Under the pieces are notes generated by a model. It saw only the letters and a list, made by a program, of their open reading frames with translations, was not told the DNA's origin and made no database searches. Both the position numbers and the translations under genes were made by a program. From contig JAJQJQ010000006.1 of NCBI GenBank assembly GCA_028622995.1, positions 434,001 through 498,000 on the forward strand: 64,000 bases of DNA. The letters run 5' to 3'. This DNA comes from Panagrolaimus kolymaensis. Lineage: Eukaryota > Nematoda > Chromadorea > Rhabditida > Panagrolaimidae. Positions 13,401 to 24,789 of this stretch are shown here, one piece after another. Position 1 is the first letter of the stretch; the number at the start of each line of letters is the position of its first letter.

Positions 13401-16400
13401 TTTTGTTCGCAGTTTAATAATATTTTTTTATAGAATCATGGTCCAATTGGAACCAAATAGTACTGAATGCGTATGCTCCGATTTACAACATGATGATTAT
13501 TCGCCCATTTATGCATGGTATAATTGGCTCTTAATAATTATTTGCCTTCCATCCATTTCGGTTTTTGGAGTGCTTTCTAATTTTGTTAATGTTTATGTAT
13601 ATTCTCGAAAGCGAATGAAATCCTCCTCCAATACATATTTATTATTTTTAGCATGTTCAGATTTTTTAGTTATTATTACTGGTTTATTTATATTTTGGGT
13701 TGATTCAGCAAGGTCATATATTCAAGAGCTTAGTCGAGCCCCTTACACAACGGTTTACACCCTTCCTTTTGGATATATGGCACAAACGTGTTCAATTTAT
13801 TTTACGGTGGCCGCGGCAGTGGATTGTTATATCAATGTTTGTTGGAGGCCTATAGCAAATTCATATTGCACTGTAAAAAGAGCGAAACAAATATTAATTT
13901 CCATTATTATTTTATCCATTGTTTATAATTCCCTTAGATTTCCTCAATTTAATTTGAGGAAATGCCTTCATGAAGGAACACAAGTAAGATTTTTTTTATT
14001 TTAAAGTTTTTAATATAAATTAAAATCGTCCAACTACCTTACATTGTCTCAGTTTTGAAGAATATAAATAAGAAAAAGTGAAAAGGAATTTTTTTACAGT
14101 TTTTCAACCAACCAAAACATTATCTCACAGTTTAATTTATTTTGATTTTATTTACTAAGCTTCAAACACAAAAGCCATATTTCAAAAAATGCGAAGCCAT
14201 ACAACTTCCTCTTCAGTTTATATTTTGAATTTAAATATTTTTTCATCAAATTACTTTACGTTTTTTGGAACGCAAATAAGAAAAACTTTTTTGGTTTAAA
14301 AAAACTAAACTTTCCTCTTATCAGTTTTTTAAAAACAAAAATAAAAAAATATTTTTTTGAATTTTTTTCCCCATATTTGAAGCAACGACAGTTTATAATA
14401 AATTTTAGAAAAAAAAGTATGAATGCAAGAACCAAACCAGAAAGTGAACTAAAGTACCCAATTTACTTTTTTATATAATAAATTTTCTCAAAATTTTTAA
14501 AATTATATTGACCAAAGTTTACAGTTTTTCGTAATCCATGTAAAAAATTATTTTTTAAAGTTTTAGTGAAATTACACCCTGTTTTTAAGCACGAAAAAAA
14601 TTAACAAAGGTGTTTTTTTTAAAATTATATTTTCCGCAGAAAACAACTACCAGCAGTTTATTAATTTTCCATAAAAAATATGAACATTAAAGCCATAGCT
14701 TAAAAAAATAAAATAAAAAAATGGGATACTCAGTTTTCATATTTTTTCATACAAATTTAAAAAAAAAATTAAAACATTAATATACAGTTTTTCTTTGTTG
14801 CTTTAATGACTTTTCAAAGTAAATAATATGATGGGAAAGAGGAACCCATAAAAACATATAAGAAAAAGAACACAGTTATTTTAATAAAATGAAACCAAAA
14901 GAGAAAGGTCCTATCTTTTATTTATCCCTTATAAACTTAATCAAAGTTTTGTTTAAACTTTAAAGAATTTTTTCTATAGTTTTGTTCTAATTTTAGAATG
15001 ATATTCTGAATTCAGTTTTACAAAAAATAAGATATTGTTTTAAATAAGAATTAAATATTTTGTGATAAAAAAAAATTTAGCTTCAAATGCTGTAATCCTA
15101 AGTTGATTCTTGAAAAAAATTCTAAAAATGCTTTTTTACGATCTTTCCTCCAACATCTCTGCTTGTAACAGTTTTTTTTGTTGATTAATATAAAATATGT
15201 TTGGCTGCAAACAATCTTTTTTTGTTTCTCCAGTTTTTAAAATAAATCAAAATTAAAAATTTGTAAAAATATAAAGCAAAAAATTACCCTAATGAAAAAA
15301 GAGTTTAAAAATGATTCGTAAATTTTTTATAGGAAATGGTAATAGAAATTTGTCCAACAACATTATTTTTCACTATAAATACCATTTATAATGTTTATGT
15401 AAGTTTTTGTTTTTTGGTTATTTCTTCAAACAAAACGAACGCAGTTTAAAATAATATTTTAAAAGATTTCTTTTTATTCATAAAACCCAATAAATCTTGG
15501 AAAGAATCCAATATTTCTCTCAAAATTTGTTGGAAATTCAATATTTATAACCTTGGGGTTTAAATGGCCACATTTAATTAGTCAACAGTTAAAATGCCTA
15601 ACATAATTCAAAAGACAGTTTTTAAAACCAATAAATTTTTTTAATTAATTAAAATTTGTGCTTGATTTTTAAGTTTTTTTTATTTCACTTTCCAAAAAAA
15701 TGAGGCTTTTTTAGTTATAAAGCAAAAAATGTGCTTTAGCTTTAAGAATTCTCTTATTCCCTTGAATTCCTTTGGAAACAGTTTTTATAATTCTAGTTAA
15801 TGATTTACATATTAAAATTAAATCCCAGACAGTTAAAAAATTTAGATTAAATTATTCAGGATTAATCAAGCGAACCCAGTTTTTTTATAGATGTATATGA
15901 TGTTAATGACATTGCTGCCATTTTTCTTTTTATTAGTATTAAATGCAATAATAATTATAAAACAAACAAATGCAAAATCATCCGCTGCCGCAGCAGCGGC
16001 GTCAGCGATGCTAGCATTGGAAACTTCATCGTTGACTTCCATAACAATCGATGCAACAACACCGACGGATTTAGAAAAAATTCGAAAACCTTCATCAAAA
16101 TCTCAAATTTCAATAATTTCTGATGCTCAAGTTTCTCCCGATGACACAATTACCATGATTGCCGTGGTTTTGTTATTTTTATTTTGTAATACTTTGGCCC
16201 TCGTCGTAAATTTAATTGAAACCTTTTTTGAACCCGATGCTTTATTATTGAATATGCTTACGGATACGAGTAATTTTTTGGTGGTTCTTAATAGTTCCGT
16301 AAACTGCATAATTTATTTGGTATTTAATACTGAATATCGAATTGTTTTTATGTAAGTTTATTCTTATAATTCTTTAAAATGGAAGACAGTTAAAATTTAT

Positions 16401-19400
16401 TTATAAAAAAAGGAAGAAAAAAAATTTGTTTTTGTTTTGGGCTTAATTTTGTTTTCCAAAATATTAATCAGCAATATCAGTTTTTTTAATACAATTTCCG
16501 TTCCCTAAAATTTAGAGGCATAGTCCTATGAAATATTGCAAAGTGTTTTATGACAATAATAAAAATTATTTTTATTTTTAAATCTGCCCCACGAATACAA
16601 TCTACAACAGTTAAATTTTTATTTAAATAATAAACTCTATGAAAAAAAAGAGAGCCAAAAGCTTGCTGCAGTTTAATAATATTATAATTTAAAATGAAAT
16701 GTTGAAAGAGAATTCAGAAAAAAATTTATAGAACTCAGTTTAAAAATAAAAACTAAAAAATGTGCAAAACGAAATAATTTGTACAATGTCGGTGAATGAA
16801 CTGGAGTCATTTTTTCCAGTTTCGTTCAGGATTGTTCAGGATCGCTCCGGACGGGGCATATAGCTATTTTTTAAAGGGCTATAGAAGGAAAATTTTGTAC
16901 AGTTCGATTCGATATTTTTTCCTCTACAAATTATATTCAAACTTTCTTTTATAAAAAAAAAGAAAAATAGCTGAAGTTAATAAAAAATACATTAAAAAAT
17001 TTATGTTTTTATCTTGCAACATGCGAAGGCTCCTTTGTTAAAAATAAGAAATTTTTCATTTTTAAAATTAATTAATTCAGTTATTTTTCTTTTTTTTATA
17101 AAAGAAAGTTTGAGTATAATTTGTAGAGGAAAAAATATCGAATCGAACTGTACAAAATTTTCTTTCTATAGCCCTTTAAAAAATAGCTATATGGTCCGGA
17201 GCGATCTTAAACAATCCTGAACGAAACTGGAAAAAATGACTCCAGTTCATTCACCGACATTGTATTTAAGTTTATTATTTTTTATAAACCAACCAATAAA
17301 CATAACCAGGATCAGTTATTAAATATTTTTATTCTTTATTCTAAAAAAAATTTAGATTCCTTTTGGGATTAGCTTCGTGATACCAAAATTTATCACAGTT
17401 ATAAAAATTAAAAAGGCAACTTTAATTGCTCTAATCATTTAAGAATACCATAAACGCATCATTCAAAACAGTTTAAAGAATTTGGAAAAATTTATGTCTT
17501 TTTTTATTTCCAAAGAAGCCAATAGCAAGGAGAGGTTCTCAGTTAAACTTTTTTTTATAATAAAAATGATAGAGAAAAAAATATGGGAGCTGCTGCTGTA
17601 ATTTTAGTGAATTAATTTAAATATTTGGAACAGATTTTAAGAACCCCATTCAGTTATAATAAAAAAAACGTTCTTCCCATAAACCCAAAAAACACAATCC
17701 CATGTAAAAACGTAGTTTAAAGAAATAAGGAAAAATAATTTTTTGCTAATAAATTGCAAAGTTAAATATTTTTTTAGAATCAAAAAAAGACCAACTTACG
17801 CCTCAGTTTTTTTATAAAAAAAGGTAAATAGTAATTTTTGTAGCAACAAGAAAACACTCAGTTATAAAATATAAAATTTATCAAAGAAAAAAGAAACAAA
17901 TTTTATGGATATTTTTAATTATCCTAATTTTATGTGGAAATCAGTTATTAATAAAATGGTTTTTAACTCAAAAAATGAAGAATACCACCAAAAGAGAAGC
18001 ATCCATACCCTTTTTTAGAATAAAAACCAACGACATAATGGCTACCCAGTTAAATTTTTGTATTTTATTAATATTAAAAGCAATGAAAAATATTAACATG
18101 CATGCCCCTGCAGTTTTATAAAATTAAATTTAAACTTTTTTCTGCACAATACGAAAAAGCCAATCCAGTTTTCATAAAATAAAATCAATAAAAGACGAAA
18201 AGAAAATGTTTTTATTATTTTTTTACTACTTTTATTTTCGACAAAAACCAGTTAAATTGATTAAAATTTTAAAATGCTTAAACCTAAATCAGTTACATAA
18301 AAAAAACTGCTCTTTTTCCTTCCTTCAAACACATTCAGTCGAATGTTAAAACAATTAACAGTTTTAAGATTGTAAAAAAAAACAATAGTAGTTCTTGTTG
18401 CCTTTCTTTCTAAAAAATTCTCAACATAATAAACCTGTACACAGTTAAATCTTTCTTTTTAAAAAAAATAATATTAGCAAGCGATTAAAAACCAAAAACA
18501 TAAAGCTGCAGTTTAATAAAGTTTACTTGACTTGAAATTATGTAAAAAAAACTTCAAAAGGCTGAATCAGTTATAAAAAAATGAATGGACGCTGCTTTCC
18601 ACAAACTTTGAATAATATCCAAAAATATGAATAATTTCTATCGCAGTTTTTTTTTCAAAACAAAAAAATCTAAACTGTGAACAGTTAGTTAATTCTTTCT
18701 TTTTTAATATTAGGAGCATTAAAAAGAATTTCGCAGTTTTAAATAATAAAAAAATAAATGACACAAAGTAGTTTTATACTCCCCAGTTATATAAAGCAAA
18801 AATATTGGCCTTTATAAAATAAAAAGATAGAAACAAATTAAAATGGCAATTTTAAGAATGCAATTATTGTTCCTTTTTTATTAAAAATCCGAAAATTAAT
18901 ATTCAACTCAGTTAAATCTTTTTATTAAAAAAATATAGGGAAAATACAAGGACTTGCTAGAGTTTAATAAAAATTAAATGAAATTTTTTAAAAGGATATA
19001 AAAAGCGCCAATTCATTTACAAATAAAATTAATAAAAATTAACAAGAAAAAAAATGATCACCCAGTTATAAAATTAAAACTTCTAATTTTTGGCTCATAG
19101 ATGAAAAAGATAAATTTTTTTTTACTTCCTAAGAATATTATCTTGCAGTTTAAAAAAATAATAACTATAAAAAAAGGATTAAAAAACATTACATCCTAAA
19201 AGGTTACCAGTTTTGTTAAAAAATATATATAAATTTTTAGAAATTAAAGCTCCAAAAAAATTGGTCCTTTGAAAAAAAGCTCTAACCCCGTTTTTTTTAG
19301 ATTTTTATTAATTCCCACATCATTTTTTAGGGAAAAAGCAACATTACTTAAACAAAGATTTTGTTGTCCAAAGAATTCATCCCAACGACCTGATTCCAAT

Positions 19401-20503
19401 CAAGAACTTCTTTATAAACATTCTAAGCAACCCATAGAATCTGAATCAGCTTCCACAACTCCAATAATTCATCATGGAAATCGAGTTCATATTTCAACTT
19501 CGAAAAAAGTCGCCGCGACAGGAGTTACAAATTTTCAAAATAATGGTGGAATTAATGGAGATATTTATCAATCCCAATCATCATCATATCAAAATGATCC
19601 TCCATCATCTCCAATTTGGCAAAGATTTGGAATCGATTCAACCGCGGCAACTGCGGCTTCGAGGACAACTAATGATGATTATTGGGCGAATGTAGTGGCT
19701 GAAACATCCATAACCTTTCCATCCCCAGCTTTATCATATCAACATTCAAATTATGATGATCCAGAAGACGATTTTGATGAAATTGATAGTGGATGGGATG
19801 AAGAAAATATTTCACAAGTAAGTCTGTCTGTCGAAGAAAAGAAAATAAAAGCTCCCAGTTTTTAATTTATTCCAAGAAGCCAAACAAACAAAAAAATGAA
19901 TATTTTTCAAAAGCCTTAAATCTCCCGAAAAAATAGATTTACCCCAGTTTTTTTTATTCTTTAAATTGCCTAAAAATAGTCAAAATTGAATCAAAAATGC
20001 ATGTTTTAAAGATATAAATCTTCCCCAAAAAATCTTACTTTACCTCAGTTTTTTTATATTATTATATCAAACAGTTTCAGTTATCCTAAAACCCCAGAAA
20101 AAAAAAGTTAAAATTCTTCCAAAATAAATATGTATTTTAAAAAAAAAATCATAATTCCTAAAAAATTATCAACAAACAGTTTTTTATAACCTCAAAAACC
20201 CCAGAAAAAAATATAAACCCAATGCAAGTTTCAAAAATTTTTAAATTTCCAAAAAAAAATTTGAAAGACATCAGTTTTTTTATTTTTTGTTTTTAGACAA
20301 CTCGTTATCGACATCCATATCAAACGACATGGCTTGCAGAAGTTAAAATAACTAAACATCGAAATGCTGGAGGACGCCCACATATTTATGTCAAACCTAT
20401 TTCACGCAGCAACAATTCTTCTTCGACTGTTGTTGCTGCTGCTGCTCACACAACAACATCGACACCAACACCCACAACAAACATGTCCGTTACAGCTTTA
20501 TAA
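10406..20503 (+). CDS. FMRFamide-receptor-like seven-transmembrane GPCR
   Basis: Six proposed exons: 10,406-10,494, 13,434-13,983, 15,333-15,398, 15,891-16,351, 19,331-19,817 and 20,297-20,503, giving about 619 residues with all phases consistent. The first exon (MSSSSEVSIEV...) is the least certain; without it, translation could start at 13,438. Visible segments: extracellular N-terminus with an N-glycosylation site (NST), TM1 about residues 61-85, TM2 98-119, TM3 140-165, TM4 182-197, TM5 238-260, a long third cytoplasmic loop with poly-Ala and Ser/Thr, TM6 322-345, TM7 354-380 with NCIIY in place of NPxxY, then a long Ser/Thr/His-rich tail with a Cys-Cys pair. The DRY motif at the end of TM3 reads DCY. 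The overall pattern fits nematode peptide receptors of the FMRFamide-receptor group; the ligand cannot be told. Five introns (0.48-3.0 kb) carry the CAGTT array. Acceptors at 19,300 and 19,330 are both in frame. Confidence 0.75.
16782..17264. mobile_element. Tc1/mariner-like MITE in a GPCR intron
   Basis: Long imperfect inverted repeats of about 165 bp (left arm from 16,784, right arm ending 17,262) surround a spacer of roughly 130-150 bp. The termini read CAATGTCGGTGAATGAACTG and its complement. TA dinucleotides at 16,782-16,783 and 17,263-17,264 fit a TA target duplication, and the CA start is typical of Tc1/mariner ends. There is no transposase ORF. The element sits in the fourth intron of the GPCR and could fold into a hairpin in the pre-mRNA. 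Confidence 0.7.
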
Positions 20504-20558
20504 AAAAAAAGAAGTCAAAGACTATCTATCATCAATCAGCTTGGTATTCAGTTTTTTT

Positions 20559-21505
20559 TATTAGCTCAAAATTAAAAAAGAGTAGTTAATTAAATATTTA
20601 ATAATTCAGTAATAATAATAAAATATTAATTAATTGATTAAAAAGTGTAAACCCCGGTGACAATTTGCTTTCATATTTTTTGTTTCTTCATCTTTTTCTG
20701 CTATAGATATAAATTTTGTTTGTTTGTTATTTAGTTTTTTTGAAAAGGTGTCAAAAGTTTTATTAAAAAAATTGTAAATTGGTAATAAAAAAATTATTGA
20801 AGTAGCATCTCCATAATCACGTTGACAAAGTTCTTTAATTAATGAAACCAAAAATAATCAAAGTTTGAGTTTCATGGACTCTTTGAAAATTCCAAATAAA
20901 TAATACAAGCTTGAAATCAAATATGTGAATGACTAGAATCAGTCAGGCATCCAAGCTATTAAATCAAATTTGTTGTTGTTGCGTACACAAGAAGATGCAA
21001 TTATGGAAGGTAATTTTATGATACCCTAGACATAATATTATAACAATAGTTAAAATTTGGAAAGTTTAAAAAATAGTTAAAAAGGAATTTTTTTTAGTTT
21101 AGAATTGACCTATAATAAAAGTTTACGAGAAAACAAAACAAAAAATTTGTCCGTAAAAAATATTCTTCTCATGCCAAAGCGCCTCTTGATTCGAATGTTT
21201 GAGGAGAGAATCAAGCATTTTTTTGTCAAACAAAAATAACTTTCAATCAATCATTCAACAACTTTGGTAATTGTTTCTTCAAAAATTTGCATGTTGTATC
21301 AATTTTCACATGCCATGAATGATGAACACTCAAAAACAGTATAAATACCGCTTCAAACACTCATTCGGTTTCATTGATTGATACATCAAACAGACGCTGC
21401 TGCTGCTTTCTTGCTCCTGTTCAATTTTTTTCGTCTAACTTCTTCTTCTTGAACTAATTTTCAACCTTCTTTCGTCTTTCTCTATCTCCTTCATCAAAAT
21501 CAAAT
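20559..21505. other. Intergenic, with promoter of the next gene
   Basis: No exon is recognised between the GPCR stop and the start at 21,506. The CAGTT array ends at the left edge. The right part holds the TATA box noted separately and a pyrimidine-rich 5' untranslated region. Confidence 0.6.
21340..21348 (+). promoter_or_regulatory. Putative TATA box of the 21,506 gene
   Basis: TATAAATAC lies about 165 bp upstream of the ATG at 21,506, following CAAAAACAG. With initiation some 30 bp downstream, the 5' untranslated region would be about 130-140 nt. The match is good and the position sensible, but it was judged by eye only. Confidence 0.45.
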
Positions 21506-22931
21506 ATGGTCAAAACTCAATTTGGTCGTAAACCTGGAAAGAAGCATGCTAAGATTGTAAAGCAATTACGTCATCGTCGTCGTCTACTTGCTGCTGCAGC
21601 TGCTCGTCAACAGCGTACTGAAATGGTTGATACATTCTCATGTGAAACTTTGCAACGTACACCTGAACTTCCATTCAATCGAATTTATGTTACGCTTTCT
21701 GAAGCTGATTGCTCGTTTGATGATGGTGAAAGTGTTGCTGCTGCTGCTGATGCTTCTACTGATGGAAATGATATGCAATTGGTTGCTGTTAAAGCTGAAG
21801 ATATGCAATTGGTTCTTTTCAAGGATGCTGCAAAAGCTTTACATCGTTCTGAAACTTGCATTTTCTGTGTTCCTGTTTCTGGTGAGTTTTCTTTTGCGAT
21901 TACAGATATTCGATTTATCGAAGCCTGCGCTTTTTCTTTAACTAGCTTTGATGCTTTAATCACTTTCATAACATTTTCTTTACTAATCGCTTCTTTTTTT
22001 AGTTGATCGTCCAACTGTCTCAGAATCATGGTTACCTCCTCAATCTGCAATTCCATTGGCTGCTCCACTTCCTGTTATTCAAGAAATGGATGAAACCAAT
22101 CGTCCTCAACATTCTGATGAAGAAACTGATCGCTATCTTTCAATGCTTTTCACTCCTTCAGCTCAAAATATCACCACTGATGAACATACTCAAAATGATC
22201 CTACTCAAAATGATACACGCTCAGAAGATTTTACAAAACTTCGCAATCTTTTTTCTTCGGATACTCAACATTCCAAATCTGCTGGTCTTTCATCTGAATA
22301 CATGGATCTCAACAGTTTGTTCCACACCACTTCTGCTGGAACTGTTACGTCCTGTGAAACTTCAATGGGTCTTAACACCCTTTTCAACAATCGAACAGCT
22401 CGAAATGCTTCATCCTGTGAAACCTCAATGGGACTTAGCACTCTCTTCAATGAAAAGTCAGAAAAGGATGAAAAGTTCAAGCCTGGTCTTCCAACAATCA
22501 TCTCTGAAACATCCATGGGACTCAACACTCTTTTCAACAACAAAACTGCTACTGATCCAACTTTAACTATTCGAGGTTAGTTTTTTGCTTTAATTTACTT
22601 TTGCTTATAATTTCATATTTCAGAAATGCCATCAATGACCAACTTCTCATCAAGTTCTCTCTTGGGTAATCTTTTTGGAAGTGAACATGCTATTCGTGAT
22701 GAAGGAGATGAAGCTGTTTCTGCAAAAGAACGAAAGAAGGTTTTAATCGCAAAGGATCTTGCAAATTATCTCAATTCTGATGATGAACGAACTCAACCCA
22801 AATCCAAATCTTTATCAACCTTTGTTCAACAAATTGAAACATTGTTTGATAAATATCGTGCTGCAATTGCTGAACTTGAAATTCTCAAGAATGAAATTGC
22901 TGAATTGAAGGCTCATCATCAACAAGAATGA
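21506..22931 (+). CDS. Unknown protein with repeated SMGLNTLF-type motifs
   Basis: Three exons (21,506-21,881, 22,003-22,575, 22,624-22,931) give 418 residues in frame through both introns. The N-terminus is strongly basic (GRKPGKKHAK, RHRRR) with an Ala tract, suggesting nuclear or nucleic-acid contact. The middle is acidic and Ser/Thr-rich and carries about six spaced copies of a short motif: FTKLRNLF, YMDLNSLF, ETSMGLNTLF, ETSMGLSTLF, ETSMGLNTLF and SLLGNLF. The core is LxxLF, mostly every 25-30 residues, on an otherwise low-complexity chain. The C-terminal 40 residues look like a short coiled coil (IETLFDKYRAAIAELEILKN). I recognise no family. The repeats suggest a multivalent docking protein. 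A TATA box lies upstream and AATAAA at 23,016. Confidence 0.85.
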
Positions 22932-24436
22932 AAGAGAAATGCAATCTGATCTTTGTCAATCGCATCTAACTTTTAACTAATTATGTATAATAGGATTTGA
23001 ATATGTAATCATGATAATAAAATCTTAATATTGTAAATTTGTTGTAATTTTTCCATACTTGTTTCTTATAGTTGTTTGACATGGAAATCTAAAACAGAAA
23101 ATTGGCAGCTTTGGCGATGAGTTTCGATAACTATATTTTACATGAGCTTTGATGACAACGAGTTTGCTTTTTAGGCTATCCACTAACAAGAGAAGGAAGA
23201 TACAGTGACTTTCCACATCCCTGAATGAATCAGCTTTATAAAGTTGTTGCAGCAATGATAGTTATTTACCTTTGGATTTTGCAAGCACAAACAATGGATT
23301 TCAAAGAAGCTTTAGCAGCTTTTATTGTTCCAGCATTTTTGGATGCTTCCATTCTTTTTTTATATGAAGCAAAAAAAGTTCAAACAAAACGAAACATTCC
23401 ATTCACTTTATCTATCGTCGTCAACTAAAAATGGATACTACCTACCTACTTATAATCCTAAAAATGCAAGCATGCATATACTTTTCCGTTTTTCTTCTTT
23501 TCCTTTTTCATCCAAAAGTAAACATCAAAAAAATCGAAAAAAGCTTTGGTAAATTTTCGCAATTCAATCAACAATGAAACATTCATTTTTACTTTCCCAT
23601 TTCCTCAATTAAAGGAAGCTAATAAAATCCGGGGAAAAAAAGGAGGAAGCAAGCGGCCTTATTAATGGTACTTGGTTGAATGGTACCTCTTTCTACCTAG
23701 TTGATCATGGATAAATAAAGTCACCACAACTCACGTTTAAAAAAATCATATGAATCATTTTTTTCTTTCTCTTTCGCCACAAAAAAATGAAACACACGTT
23801 GCTTTAGTATCAAAAAGAAACTAATGAAAAAATGTGTTAGTTCAGCTTTTTTTACAAAAAAAAAAATAAAATAAATCCCATTCCAATATGGTGGCAAGTA
23901 AGCCGAGTCAGACACAAAAGATTTTTTGTAATGCAAACATTTAATAATTTTTTTCTTCTTTTTCTCTATGAAAGAACAATGCAAATAGGCGTGTCACTAA
24001 TTGAGGAAGGATAAAAAGTGAATATTTAAGCCATGGAAAAATGCCTGGATAATCATTACTTCTTCCCTTTTTTTTATCCACCACCTGCATCTACTAGCAG
24101 CAGCTTTCATAGATAATGATATTTGAGAAGTATGGAGGAGAATGATAGATTACTGTAGGCGGCGTGCATGCGTGGATGGATGGATGATTTTGGTTTCGTC
24201 TCTTTTTCGTATTTTTTGGGTTTATTTTTTCACAAATTGTCCCTAAAAAATTGAAACGATTCAAACAAATTTTTTAACTAACTTCCAACAACTTTTCAAA
24301 AGTTCTTATTTTTTCTTTCCTTCGAGCTTTACAATTTAAAATTTGCTTTCGCGCCAAATTAATTCTACTGATTTTTTACTAGCCAATTCAATAATATAAT
24401 TTTTTTATAGGTAAAATCTGTCTTAAAAAAATCAGC
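22932..24436. other. Intergenic, no confident gene
   Basis: A 67-codon frame at 23,225-23,428 (MNQLYKVVAAMIVIYLWILQ...) has a hydrophobic, signal-like start. It has no recognised domain and no clear splice or poly(A) context, so I do not call it a gene. The rest is A/T-rich with short simple repeats. CAGTT words are essentially absent. Confidence 0.4.
23016..23021 (+). terminator. Polyadenylation signal of the 21,506 gene
   Basis: AATAAA lies 85 bp after the stop codon at 22,931, within an A/T-rich 3' region. Standard position for a metazoan poly(A) signal. Confidence 0.5.
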
Positions 24437-24789
24437 ATGAATTTCTTGAACGTTATTTTTGTTGCATTCATTGCACTTCTTGGAATTTCAATGATTAATG
24501 CTGCTGCAGCACCTGCTGATGGACCATGTGTTGATAAATGTAAGACTGAATATCTTTTTTCCATTCCCTTCCTTCTATGGGCCACTTTTTATTTACTTGA
24601 ATTGAGTCACAATTCCATAGCCTAAAAAAAATCCTACAGTATCCATTATTTTTTTGTTGTAGCTAGCTTAAGAATTTTTTTTTTTCAGTGGCATCAACTC
24701 TTTGTACCAATCTTGCTCAAGATTGTACATCAAAAAAATGGGCTAAACTCATTCAAACCAATTGCCGTAAAACTTGCGGAGTTTGTTAA
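24437..24789 (+). CDS. Small secreted single-ShKT-domain peptide (first copy)
   Basis: Two exons (24,437-24,539 and 24,689-24,789) encode 67 residues. A signal peptide (MNFLNVIFVAFIALLGISMI then Ala-rich) is followed by one ShKT domain beginning CVDK and ending CRKTCGVC, with the six cysteines of the family. ShKT domains form three disulfides and are common as single units in nematode secreted proteins. The intron lies just after CVDK in phase 1. The same intron position occurs in the peptide gene at 26,490, so the two are probably paralogues. The site of expression cannot be inferred. Confidence 0.85.

Larger units (their letters stand above)
27..20558 (+). repeat. CAGTT-array domain A (dense, + strand only)
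   Basis: CAGTT followed by a run of T/A (CAGTTTTTT, CAGTTTAAA, CAGTTAAA, CAGTTATAAA) recurs throughout. By hand I counted 56 copies between 27 and 4,759 (one per about 85 bp) and about 25 between 17,314 and 19,208 (one per about 77 bp). The reverse complement AACTG appears about three times in the first stretch. In such A+T-rich DNA the chance expectation is roughly one per 1-1.5 kb. Spacing is irregular (26-131 bp in the first 1.5 kb), so this is not a satellite. The 12-25 bases just before each CAG are richer in G and C than the bases after it. The domain covers the GPCR introns and the upstream non-coding DNA. The last copy is at 20,549, about 45 bp after the GPCR stop codon. Function unknown. 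Confidence 0.85.

Noticed and set aside
27..20558. CAGTT words as ordinary 3' splice sites (CAG|TT)
   Set aside because: They lack the pyrimidine run before CAG that real acceptors in this window have; what precedes is mixed sequence, and no exons follow.
27..20558. CAGTT array as CRISPR or satellite
   Set aside because: Only five to six bases are shared, spacing is irregular, and the DNA is clearly animal. No repeat of CRISPR length exists.
23225..23428. 67-residue hydrophobic frame as a gene
   Set aside because: No family, splice or poly(A) support; kept only as a note in the intergenic entry.
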